This document shows, piece by piece, positions 21,862 through 31,149 of a DNA stretch of 64,000 bases. Each line of letters begins with the position of its first letter. The first letter of the stretch is position 1. A program made the position numbers and the translations under genes. A model generated the notes under the pieces. That model saw nothing but the letters and a program-made list of their open reading frames with translations. It was not told where the DNA came from and searched no databases. Origin of the DNA: Achatina immaculata (taxonomy: Eukaryota > Mollusca > Gastropoda > Stylommatophora > Achatinidae); assembly GCA_009760885.1 (NCBI GenBank), contig CM019700.1, positions 1,374,001 to 1,438,000 on the forward strand. The letters are read 5' to 3'.

Positions 21862-21982
21862 CTGACCGACTGACTGACTGACCGACTGACTGACTGACTG
21901 ACTGACCGACTGACCGACTGACTGACCGACTGACTGACCGACTGACTGACCGACCGACTGACCGACTGACTGACTGACTGAC
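21862..21982 (+). repeat. expanded (TGAC/CGAC)n LINE tail
   Basis: About 30 tetranucleotide units, mixing TGAC and CGAC. The tail begins right at the LINE stop codon, so this microsatellite grew from the retrotransposon 3' tail. Confidence 0.9.
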
Positions 21983-22179
21983 ACAGTGATGTTTCTCCAC
22001 AGACTCCTTCGCCACGAGGGAACCATAGCTATCCCATGAACACTGCTCTAGTACTGGTAAATCCGTAGTGAGAGAATCTTCTGAGCAAGAATCACGTTCA
22101 ATCACTTCCAGCTCGACTGTGAACTACGTGCTTCAGATTCATCTTATAAGACTAAAAAAAAAAAAAATGAATCATCGTT

Positions 22180-22437
22180 ATCATAATCGGTGATAGTCTG
22201 CTGTCCAGGCCCGCAGACTAAATTTAATAAGCGCCCTCCCCACCCCGACATACAACGCCAGTCCCCTCGTACATAGGTCCCTGTCTCAGACCGCTACGTC
22301 GTATCTGTGGAAACTGTTTAAATCTAACCCAAAGTTTAGACAACGTTTAAATAATATTCTTCCAAAACCTCGACTTATCTATTTAAGAAAAGCCTTCCTT
22401 ATTCTGCTGCGCATCTTTGGAATGCCCTCCAATCTTA

Positions 22438-22440
<3 letters not shown>
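22180..22440 (+). other. possible LINE C-terminal remnant
   Basis: The plus strand near 22370-22435 can encode LFKKSLPYSAAHLWNALQS, which resembles the end of CR1/jockey-type RT proteins (SFSYxAxxLWNxLP). The match is short and frames upstream are broken, so this is a weak call. Confidence 0.3.

Positions 22441-22484
<44 letters not shown>
22438..22484. repeat. (TA)n microsatellite
   Basis: About 23 TA units directly abutting the family F LINE end on the right. Confidence 0.95.
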
Positions 22485-22485
<1 letters not shown>

Positions 22486-22487
<2 letters not shown>

Positions 22488-22612
22488 CCTTAAGTGCCCA
22501 GGGCACATGGGGCTTCCGCAAGGGTTTTCCACAAATGCCTGTCCTTCGCCTTTTTTTCTGCTCTTGCCCAGGTGAGCCCTCTATTGCTCAACATCCTTTC
22601 TGTTGTATATAT
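22486..22612 (-). mobile_element. family F LINE 3' terminal fragment
   Basis: The minus strand encodes RMLSNRGLTWARAEKKAKD, then HLWKTL and CALGT before a stop. The first part matches the family F copy at 11640-11690 and supplies the end missing there. It lies between two TA repeats (22438-22484 and 22604-22619). Confidence 0.7.
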
Positions 22613-22619
22613 ATATATA

Positions 22620-23278
22620 AAAGCAAATACAGTCTTTCTTAATATCTAATTAATGTTGATTACACATTTCTGTGATTTATACTTTCCACATTACCTTAGA
22701 TTCTTGATGGTGTATTCACTGAAGGTAACTAATTTTAAGTCGAATTTTCTTAAAACATAGTAGTTTGGAGGATACTCATTAATATACAACACTGCGGCAG
22801 TAACATTGCAGCAATTATGTTACTCTTTCCTGTACTAAGGCGTAAAATTGCTGCGTGTTTGTTACTATTTCCTGCACTGAGGCGTGTAAGTGAAAGTGAA
22901 AGGTAACAGATTTGTCATTTCAGTCGTGTTATTTCAGTGTTCTTATTTCATGCTTGTTAATCATGTTTGTAGACGTGGCATATTTGTACAGTCTGAAGTA
23001 GAACGGCTGGTGGTCGAGTATCTGCTGGCCCAGTTCTTCATCTTGAACTCCAGACTGATGGTCAGCCAACATATAACAGATGTCATCAGTTGCTGTACAC
23101 CAACGGAAATACTTAAGAGGAGATCGGAGCACTTATGGATGTGTCCGGAATGCATGGATTATAGTCCTTCCTTGTTAACCTTTTATTACACAGACAAAAT
23201 ACAAATAATAGCCATTTTGATTAAAAAAAACACTGGTAATGCAGTAATAACAGTTTTAAATGATTGTCCCAGCAAACA
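22620..23278 (+). other. unassigned sequence with an unidentified 130-codon ORF
   Basis: The frame 22890-23282 (MKVKGNRFVISVVLFQCSYF...) has no recognisable domain, and a competing minus frame covers the same bases. A motif GGAGCACTTATGGA near 23122 recurs at about 57628. A host exon or an old repeat are both possible. Confidence 0.25.
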
Positions 23279-23509
23279 ATAGTCTATATTTACCGTGTCC
23301 AATGAAATAATAATCTGTATTTACCGTGTCCAATGAAACAGTAATCTGTATTTACCGTGTCCAATGAAACAGTAATCTGTATTTACCGAGTCCAGTGAAA
23401 CAATAATCTGTATTTACCATGTTCACTGAAACAATAAACTGTATTTACTGTGTCCAGTGAAACAATAATCTGTATTTACCATGTCCAGTGAAACAGTAAT
23501 CTGTATGCA
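23279..23509. repeat. 31-bp minisatellite
   Basis: About seven copies of a 31-bp unit containing AATCTGTATTTACCGTGTCC followed by AATGAAACAGT. Confidence 0.95.
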
Positions 23510-23859
23510 GCGGTGCGAAATGAATTGATTAGAAATGTAATGAGTTCAAGAAAAACGGAATGAAAGTAAGGGTGCAGGAGGGAAAATAAGAGAGGAGAAG
23601 CGTGTAGAACTCTACACATCCCTTAATGCCAAGAGCATGTGACAAAAACAAAAAACAAAACAAAAAAATGGGCTGAACAGAAAATCAATCTCATGAAATC
23701 TTGACTAGATAGGAAGTTTGTAGTGACACATTTTTGCTACTTTCTCTTTCTGTTCTGTTTAACTCTTGCATTCCAAAATAGCACTGGCAGGGTTGGTAGA
23801 TCTTGCACACCTACGGGTATCAGTGTATCTAGTATTCGTTAAAAGCATATCGTGCTATA

Positions 23860-24112
23860 AATTTACATTCACTGAAGCATATACTGCTATAAATTATGCA
23901 TTCACCGAAGCATATTTTGCTATAAATTTGCATTCAGCGACACATATTTTGCTATAAATTTGCATTCAGTACAGCATATTTTGCTATAAATTTGCATTCA
24001 GCGAAACATTCAGCACAGCATATTTTGCTATAAATTTGTATTCAGCGAATCATATTTTGCTATAAATTTACATTTAGCAAAGCATATTTTGCTCTAAATT
24101 TGTGTTCATCAA
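23860..24112. repeat. 32-bp minisatellite
   Basis: About eight copies of a 32-bp unit containing CATATTTTGCTATAAATTTG followed by CATTCAGCGA. One shortened unit breaks the register near 24000. Confidence 0.94.
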
Positions 24113-24399
24113 TTTGTTTTTTGTTGGTTTTTTTTTTTGCCACATGAACTTCTGAAAAATAGTTTATTATTTTATTCTTAGCATTGTTTGTGCATTTGCT
24201 TGAGAGTGAAGAGTTTGTATCCTCATGTCAACCGACAGACACTGGGATCAGTACAACCTCCAGAAATGGCTACCCAGAGTTGCTCTGGGAAGTTAGCCTC
24301 AGCTAGAACACTGTCAGCCTCTCTACCTCGGAAAATGTTAAAAAAAAACTATTTAAAAACAAAAAAGTTAGAAACAGCTTCTTTTGTTAACGAGCACAA

Positions 24400-24500
24400 C
24401 TTTGTAACGTTCCGGCTTTACACCCTAAAAAGATCACAAGAACACACAGGACAAAGAAACATAGAAAGAAGATAAAAACATAAATTCACGTGAACGACTT
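24400..24500 (-). mobile_element. fragment resembling a Penelope-like element 3' region
   Basis: The stretch with ACACACAGGACAAAGAAACA and AATTCACGTGAACG resembles 28735-28790, which lies just 3' of the Penelope-like coding remnant. It is short and diverged, so only the shared repeat is firm; its place in the element is inferred. Confidence 0.4.
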
Positions 24501-24639
24501 CCGGACCGTAGCTTCTTGCAAGGCACCTCTAAGCGCAACCTCTTTTTTTCTAGTATTTTTTTTTTCATTCTTATTTGTTGTATATAATTCATTTGATGTG
24601 TCGGTTTTGGCAATCAGCGATCCGTATCTGGCATACTAG

Positions 24640-24955
24640 CGTTAGAGTTGGCTAACCATAGCTGGCCAAGACCCTGTCTCACCTCTCCATTACCAAGCCC
24701 CCAGTAACAGGCCTAGCCTGGCATATAGGACAGGGATCGCAGTTCCCATGAACGTGGACTCTGCTAAAGAAGTATTACCTAGCCCTGCCTTTTAGCAGCA
24801 CTCAGGGACTTAAAAAACAAAAAACAGAACTGCCACAACCCGCTCTCAGGCCAACCCGATGCTGTGTCTGAGTATCTTCACCGCATCGGCTACATAGAGC
24901 ACCGGCTCGCAGTTTCGGGAGATTGAAGGAACAGAAGAAGAAGAAGAAGCTCTCC
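24640..24955 (+). repeat. possible SINE-like dispersed repeat with GAA tail
   Basis: A GC-richer block of about 300 bp in AT-rich surroundings ends in (GAA)n (24938-24950), the shape of a short retroposon. No second copy is in the window and no promoter boxes are clear. Confidence 0.35.
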
Positions 24956-25068
24956 GGAACCGCAAGCAGGGTGGGTTTGTTTTTTTTCTGAAGATAATGG
25001 ACCTAGAGTGGATTACGGTGACTTCTAACTTGAAGAACTAAGTTGGAGGCCCCATTAAAAAAATACCA

Positions 25069-25457
25069 AGATTCTCAGTAGACCCCACCATCCTGATCAA
25101 GATTCGTGATAGACCCCACGATTATGATCAAGATTCTAGATACAAACAGACTCCACTATCATGATCAAGGTTCTCGATAGACCCCCCATTATCACGATCA
25201 AGATTCTCGATAGACCCCACTATCATGATCAAGATTCTCGATAGACCCCCCCCCCCCATTATCATGATCAAGATTCTCCATAAACCTATCATGATCAAGA
25301 TTCTCGATAAACTCCCACTATCATGATCAAGATTCTCGATAAACTCCACTATCATGATCAAGATTCTCGATAAACCCCACTATCATGATCAAGATTGTCG
25401 ATAGACCCCCCCCCAACCCAATCATGATCAAGATTCTCGATAGACCCCACTATCATG
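25069..25457. repeat. 31-bp minisatellite
   Basis: About 13 copies of a unit containing ATCATGATCAAGATTCTCGA then TAGACCCCACT, with indels in the C run. TGATCA is a palindromic restriction-site-like core in most units. Confidence 0.95.
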
Positions 25458-25459
25458 TT

Positions 25460-26320
25460 GAGCATGGCGAGCCCAATTTCGTTCACAAATCTGGGCCGGT
25501 TACTGAATTCGCGTGATCCCCCAGGAAGAGATATAGAATAGGTTCTTGGCCAGCTCGGTTTGCCAGCCATCGTAACTGTGCCGCCAATGCTACATTCATC
25601 TTTGCTGCTGTAAACTGAGCTATAGACTAGCATCAGAGGGGACACGCCCGAATGAGAAAGACGACAAGATATATCTAAGTGTGAAAGTTTCATATCTAAC
25701 TCTTAGTAGAAGCAAAGAGGTGATGCCCGAGGTTTGGTCGATGGTGATTTAAGTTCCGAGTTTCCGAGTTACATGATGATTCCTAATGATTTATATATTG
25801 AAAAGTGCTCTTAGTTCTTCATTATATGAAGACAACTGCTCCTGAAGGCAACTTTTGAAGGCAAAAGTAGTCCAGGTTGTATTTCTCCACTCACGAATAT
25901 TCACATTTTTTGTCATATAATGTTTCCTTGTTTGTTTTTTATTTTTATTTTGGTACTAATTTCGAAAGCTGAGCTAGTGAACTGTTTTATGTTCCTGGTC
26001 TTTGATCTCACTGTGATGTTCTCAGTGATATGTGATGCTATCACTTGTCTTCCCTCGCTTCCCCAGGCTTCCCTAAAAAACTACAGTAACGAGCTTATCA
26101 CAAAACATAGCCGCGACGTGGATCGATGTTGATTCCCATCTCGTTCATCAGGCCTTTGTGATAAAACCTCGTTTCTAAAGAGCGATATCTTGGAACGAAG
26201 TAGCTGCTGTAACTGGCTTGTCCTGTGTCAGTGTAGTCGACCCCTGATCTGTATTTTATAGATGAAAATAGTTTGTCCGTATGTGACAAAGTTCTGACTT
26301 TTGAAAATCTAGAAAAATCT
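25460..26320. other. unassigned sequence
   Basis: No domain or element recognised. The frame at 25920-26132 (hydrophobic start MFPCLFFIFILVLISKAELV) is signal-peptide-like, but nothing after it supports a gene. Confidence 0.3.
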
Positions 26321-26345
26321 GAAATTGTTGTAAATGAACTTGTTA

Positions 26346-26809
26346 TCTTATCTTATATCTTATAACCTTCCTGTGCCGTTAAAGGTCACATAGGGCTCGC
26401 AAAGAAGTTCGCCAATTTTTCCTGTCTTCGGCGAGTCTTTCAACCTCATCAAGGGATTTTATGCCTGTTATTTTGACCTCTCTTAATAATGTCCTCTTCA
26501 GAGTTTCACGCGGTCTGCCTCTTTTTCTTTGGCCTGTTGTGTTCCACTTGATAGCTTGTTTTGGGATTATCTGATCATTTCTTCTCATCAAGTGACCAAC
26601 ATATGTCCATCTCCTTTTCCTGATCACCCATGAGACTGGTTGTTGTTCAGTCAACTGTCTTATCTCTGCATTGTTCTTAAATTCGTTCCACTTGATGCCG
26701 AGATTTTTCCTTAGGCATTTGTTTTCAAAAGAGTCTAATTTCTTGTCTATTTCTTTAGTTGTTTTCCAGCTTTCGCTTGCATAAATGAGGGTGGATATTA
26801 CATTTGAAT
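26346..26809 (-). mobile_element. family B LINE copy 2, 3' end only
   Basis: The sequence is roughly 95% identical by eye to the 3' end of the element at 4603-7460, including the terminal LRALCD, the 3' UTR and the ATAAG-type tail. A 10-bp exact duplication GAACTTGTTA (26336-26345 and 26825-26834) sits in a longer imperfect one of about 25 bp (26321-26345 and 26810-26834). The open frame 26379-26654 retains [20 protein letters not shown]. Confidence 0.88.
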
Positions 26810-27082
26810 GAATTTTATGTTAACGAACTTGTTAACAGAAGCACAAATGCGTAGGGAGGGAATGCAGATCACATCTGTACAAAGCACTAAGATGACATAA
26901 ATATTACAATCACTGAAGAGCAGCCGGAGTCTGAACCAAAGTTTCCAGATCAGCTGTCGATCGCCAGACCTATAGCACACAGATCACAGAGTTCAGAGCC
27001 TGGGCTTAAGACCAGCAATCTCAGGAGCACATAAAGAAATTATAAGAAACATTCACTTTTTTAAATTGGGAAATGAAAATAG

Positions 27083-27420
27083 GCTTATATGGTAATTTAT
27101 ATGTGGCTTATATGGTAGCTTATATATAGCTTATATGTGGCTTATATGATGGCTTATATGGTAGCTTATATGTGGCTTACATGGCAGCTTATATATGGCT
27201 TATATGGTAGCTTATATGTGGCTTTTATGTGGCTTATAGGTGGCTTATAGGTGGCTTATATGGTGGCTTGTGTGTGTCTTATATGGTAGCTTATATATAG
27301 CTTATATGTGGCTTATAGGTGGCTTATATGGTGGCTTGTGTGTGTCTTATATGGTAGCTTATATGTGGCTTATATGGTAGCTTATATGTGGCTTATATGG
27401 TAGGTTATATTTTGCTTATA
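27083..27420. repeat. 11-bp-based minisatellite
   Basis: Irregular repeats of GCTTATATGTG and GCTTATATGGTA spaced in roughly 22-bp pairs, ending about 100 bp upstream of the CNG exon, within the intron. Confidence 0.92.
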
Positions 27421-27494
27421 AAAAGCAAACTGAAACAAAACTACATAATAGCTCCATCGAATGTGTTTGTTTAGACCCCCCAAAAAGTTAATCT

Positions 27495-27526
27495 AGTTCT
27501 TTTCCTTTTTCCAATCTATTGAACAG
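27495..27526 (+). promoter_or_regulatory. 3' splice site (acceptor) of CNG exon
   Basis: A pyrimidine-rich stretch (AGTTCTTTTCCTTTTTCCAA) precedes AACAG at 27522-27526. The coding frame is open from here and stops being protein-like upstream. Confidence 0.7.
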
Positions 27527-28623
27527 GTTAAGCTCGAGTGATAAAATTAGCCTGTCTTCCCCAATCTACTCTAATAAAGTGATTGAACAGACGATCAAGT
27601 CATCTTCCAAACAGAGTCTCCTTGACCTTTTTAGCTCCAGGCTGGATAAGGTCAAGGTCAGCCGCAAGCGCTTCTCGTTGGCGCAGTCGTCGCTGGTGAA
27701 GAAGCCTCGGCCGAGTGATGGGAACATCATCGGCCACACAACGAGAACCCAGCGCCGGCAGCGAAGGAAGGAGATCAAGCGAGACTTCGGCAAGAAGAGC
27801 ATTCGAGGCGACCATCGCATTGAGACGGCCACATCGACCAGCTCCGACCGCGACGGCTGTAACTGGACATTCGTGTTCGACCCGTCAGGCCGGCTGTGCT
27901 ACTGGTGGTCCAGTGTGGTCAGCGTCGCCTTTCTGTACAATTTCTGGATTATTATCTACAGATTTGCCTTTCATGAAATCAACTCAAACAACATCGCTGT
28001 CTGGTTCACGTTGGATTACTCCGCGGACCTGCTCTACATACTCGACATCGCCTTCCATTTCAGGTCGGGTTATTTGGAGGACGGCGTCCTGCAGACAGAC
28101 CCAACCAAGCTTCGAATTCACTACATGAACACCACTATGTTCTACATCGATTGTTTGTGCTTACTGCCTATAGATTTCCTGTACCTCAGTATCGGTTTCT
28201 GCTCCATTCTTCGATGTTTTCGCCTGGTGAAGGTCTACCGCTTCTGGTCTTTCCTCGACCGCACCGAACGACACACGAACTACCCGAATGTAGTGCGGAC
28301 CGCGTCGCTGATCCACTATCTCCTGGCACTGTTTCACTGGAACGCCTGCGTTTACTACATCGTCGCCTCCAAGATGGATAGAGTTCCTGTCAGTTGGACC
28401 TTTCCTAAGGATAAGGAAAACACTCTGCTGCAGTATCTCCACGCTCTTTATTGGAGTGTACTCACTTTGACAACTATAGGTGATCCACCCTCGCCAGCGT
28501 CTCTCCCGGAGTATTTGTTTGTGATATTTGAGCTGCTGTTCGCCCTCTTACTGTTTGCTACGGTCCTAGGCCACATTGCCAATATTGTGACTAACGTCAG
28601 CGCCGCGAGAAAGGAGTTTCAAG
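27527..28623 (+). CDS. cyclic nucleotide-gated cation channel, large internal exon (S1-S6 and pore)
   Basis: This exon holds 365 whole codons plus a split codon at each end (intron phases 2 and 1). Counting from the frame start at 27519: a basic Ser-rich N-terminus (3-115), DPSGRLCYWW leading into S1 (127-150), S2 (162-182) ending FRSGYLEDG, S3 (206-224), S4 (229-247) with Arg/Lys at 232, 235, 238 and 241, the family-typical DRTERHTNYPNVVR, S5 with FHWNACVYY (258-284), the pore with filter TTIGDPPSP (318-326), and S6 ending ATVLGHIANIVTN, AARKEFQ. CNG channels pass Na+ and Ca2+ through the plasma membrane when cGMP or cAMP binds the cytoplasmic C-terminus. That cyclic-nucleotide-binding part and the C-linker must lie in later exons, which I did not find. 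The filter Asp and the S6 sequence favour the invertebrate CNGL-type branch over CNGA; this is from memory of the family. There are no internal stops, and the exon is GC-richer than its flanks. Confidence 0.93.
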
Positions 28624-28629
28624 GTAAGT
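28624..28629 (+). promoter_or_regulatory. 5' splice site (donor) of CNG exon
   Basis: GTAAGT, a perfect consensus donor, directly follows CAAG. Reading through it meets a stop within two codons. It shows that the exon is part of a spliced gene and not a retrocopy. Confidence 0.9.
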
Positions 28630-28699
28630 AAACTTTCTAAAACAAAATGTATAAACTAGGAGAAAAAAGTAGTAGCGACTTTATTACTTAAGGAGTAAG

Positions 28700-30235
28700 C
28701 AGTTGTGACGTTTCCATGTGAACCTTGATCATACAAAAACACACAGGACAAAGAAATAGAGCGAAGAGATAAATTCAAATTCACATGAATGCTGTGTTAA
28801 AAAAAAAGGAATGGGAAAAAAGCAGAATAAAATAAATGAATGGAGCACTTAGCTGTGACGTGTAAGAAGCTGTGGCTTGTAAGAGGTTGTGTTCAGAAGT
28901 GCGCATGGTGGAGTGTAGAGAATGTTTAAATGGAGAATTGTTATGTGTGATAGATGGGTCGTAAATGGGGATGGGGGATGGGGAGGGGATACACGGAAAG
29001 GGGAGAAAGTGATACAATTGTAATCTAGCTTGGAGAAAGTGGAATAGGTGGTTATAATTGGGGTATAGGGGTTGTAATCTGATGCAATGAGGAGGTTTTG
29101 AACTATGTGTTTAAATGAGAAAGGAGTGGAACTTAGTGCAGAAGGAATATGGTTGTGGAAGAGGAGAATGTTAGGTGTAGCTGAATTGCGAGTTCAAACC
29201 ATGTGGTTCCAGCGTCCCATATTCCTCAAGCACTAGGTGGCTTCTATTCTCAACGTTACATTGTTTGATGGTTGTTACCAAAAAATCTGATTTGCATCTG
29301 TGGCTGGAGGCCATTGAAATGACTAGGGACTGGCTTCGAAGCTTGCTTGGTGATATCATACAGATGTTTCTGCATGCGGTCACCTAATCTGAAACCAGTT
29401 TCACCAATATAAGTTATCCTGCATCTTTTGCATATAATGCCACATATCATATTACGGGACTCGCATGTGAATCCCTCTTGGAGAGTGAGGATAGTTTTAG
29501 GAAAGGTGATTGTTTTCGTTTCCCAGACTACAGGGCAGGGAACACAGCGAGGGCGGTTACATCTTCTGGTGCCAACATATGCAAGGTTCCGTTTCAGGTG
29601 GCAGTGGACGAGGATGTTATTAAGATTTGGTTCCCGTTTGAACAGATGTGTTTTTAAACATCAGAGAAGATGTTGCGAGTATCGTAGTCGAGTTGGAATA
29701 GTTGCAGATGACGATAAAGAACTTTCTTAACCATTTGACCAAGTGGGTGAAATGGAAGTACTAATTTGACTCTTTCAGATGAGGTTACAGGGTTTTTTTT
29801 CTTTCTGAATGCCCATTCGCGACTCACTTTTTGGATACGGTCCCCGTGGGACATTTTCTGGATAGTGGCGATGACGAAACAAATCTAATAATTTGATGGA
29901 CTGATCCATAAAGTCCGAGTTATCCTGACACAGGCGGCCAAGACGGAAGAGTTAGGAGTATGGGATGAAGTTCTTAAAGCTTCAGGATAAAAGGAGCTGT
30001 AAAGTAAATACGTGTGACTGTCAGTGGGCTTGTAAAGTACAGAGGTGACGAGAAGGTCCGTGCCAACAGATAGTTTGATGTCTAAAAAAGTTGACACACT
30101 TGTCAGAAATTTCATAATTGGGACCCATTTTCGTTCCCATGGCAACAGGCCCTGATTTGATCAAAGTACTCACCGTTGAATTCCGTGAGGTTTATTATGG
30201 TGTCAGTGTTAGGGGGGGGGGGGAGGGTATTTTTC
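28700..30235 (-). mobile_element. Penelope-like retroelement (PLE), truncated and internally deleted
   Basis: On the minus strand, 30180-30090 encodes EYFDQI and, one frame over, MGTKMGPNY, the PLE RT motif (usually GVAMGTKM.P.YA). Next come EISDKCVNF and FLDIKLSVGTDLL (about 30100-30040), KPTDSHTYLLYSSFYPEAL, WAFRK and VKLVLPFHPLG (29850-29700), and a GIY-YIG endonuclease (29450-29256). The sequence to 28700 is taken as 3' UTR. It lies in the intron downstream of the CNG exon in the opposite orientation. Several frameshifts make it inactive. The 5' part of RT is absent. Confidence 0.85.
29171..29450 (-). pseudogene. GIY-YIG endonuclease domain of the PLE
   Basis: The frame contains CGIICKRCRITYIGETGFRL, with the CxxC-type zinc-binding start and the TYIGET form of GIY-YIG, then GDRMQKHLYDI and SKPVPSHFN. 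After a frameshift it continues with NVENRSHLVLEE and GTLEPHGLN, the usual PLE end with the catalytic Glu region. It would nick target DNA for PLE insertion if intact. Confidence 0.85.
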
Positions 30236-30631
30236 AAGAAAATAAGCTACTTGTTCGTGTGTTAACAGCAGAAGGCACGCTTGTTTTATCTTAATGCAAG
30301 AGTCCTCCGTCCGCAGCCCCCGGCCCGTATCACACTAATTATAAACGTTGTCTCCTGGTTACGAAAGAATTCCGTCCCAAAGTCTGTTCGTAAGTCGAAT
30401 TTGTACGACGTAAGTCGGAATAATTAGGCACAGGTTAGTATCCGACATCACGTACTCAAATGTTTTATGTAAATATGTATTGTGTATCTTTCTATGCATA
30501 AAAAAGGGAACCGATGGAGGCACGCAATGACTTGACACGCGCAGTAAAGTATCACCCAGTTGCTTTGCGAACCGTTTTTTTTTTCTATTTATTTGTCTTT
30601 TTTAAAAAAAAATATAATGTCTCTTTTAACA
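30205..30631. other. unassigned sequence with poly-G run
   Basis: A G homopolymer of about 12 bases occurs at 30212-30223. Nothing else is recognised before the minisatellite. Confidence 0.4.
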
Positions 30632-30903
30632 CCCGCAAGGGCGCTGCTGGATAACTTTACACACGCAAGGGCGCTGCTGGATAACTTTACACCCACAATG
30701 GCGCTGCTGGATAAGTTTACACCCGCAAGAGCGCTGCTGGATAAGTTTACACCCGCAAGGGCGTTCCTGAATAAGTTTACACTCGCAAGGGCGTTGCTGG
30801 ATCAGTTTACACCCGCAGGGGGGCGCTGCTGGATAAGTTTACACCCGCAAGGGCGTTGCTGGATCAGTTTACACCCGCAGGGGGGCGCTGCTGGATAAGT
30901 TTA
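30632..30903. repeat. 30-bp minisatellite
   Basis: Nine copies of a 30-bp unit containing TTTACACCCGCAAGGGCGCT followed by GCTGGATAAG. The unit is a multiple of three, so one frame stays open. Confidence 0.95.
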
Positions 30904-30904
30904 C

Positions 30905-31000
30905 CACCTCGCGGTGGTGAGGGTTTTTGGATTAAAATTTTCTTAGCCTGGACAGAAGGACCACCTTGTTGGTACCTTCCAGAAGTTTAAGTATAATAGG
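30905..31000 (+). repeat. dispersed repeat R2, second copy
   Basis: Shares GGTGGTGAGGGTTTTT, GATTAAAATT, GGACCACCT and GTACCTTCC-type landmarks with 20755-20850. It directly follows the minisatellite. Confidence 0.6.
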
Positions 31001-31149
31001 CTTAACGGGGGTAGTTCGTAAGTACATGTTACTCGTAAATCGAATGTTCGCAACCTGAGGATTTGCCTGTAGTGTCATTAGCCACAGATATCTTAATAAC
31101 AACAGCTAAAGACATGGTTTCCAGTAAAGAAAACCTAAAAGTATATATG

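Noticed and set aside
27519..27526. Translation start of the CNG protein at 27519
   Set aside because: The base triplet there is TTG, and the site coincides with a pyrimidine tract plus AG; the exon begins at a splice acceptor.
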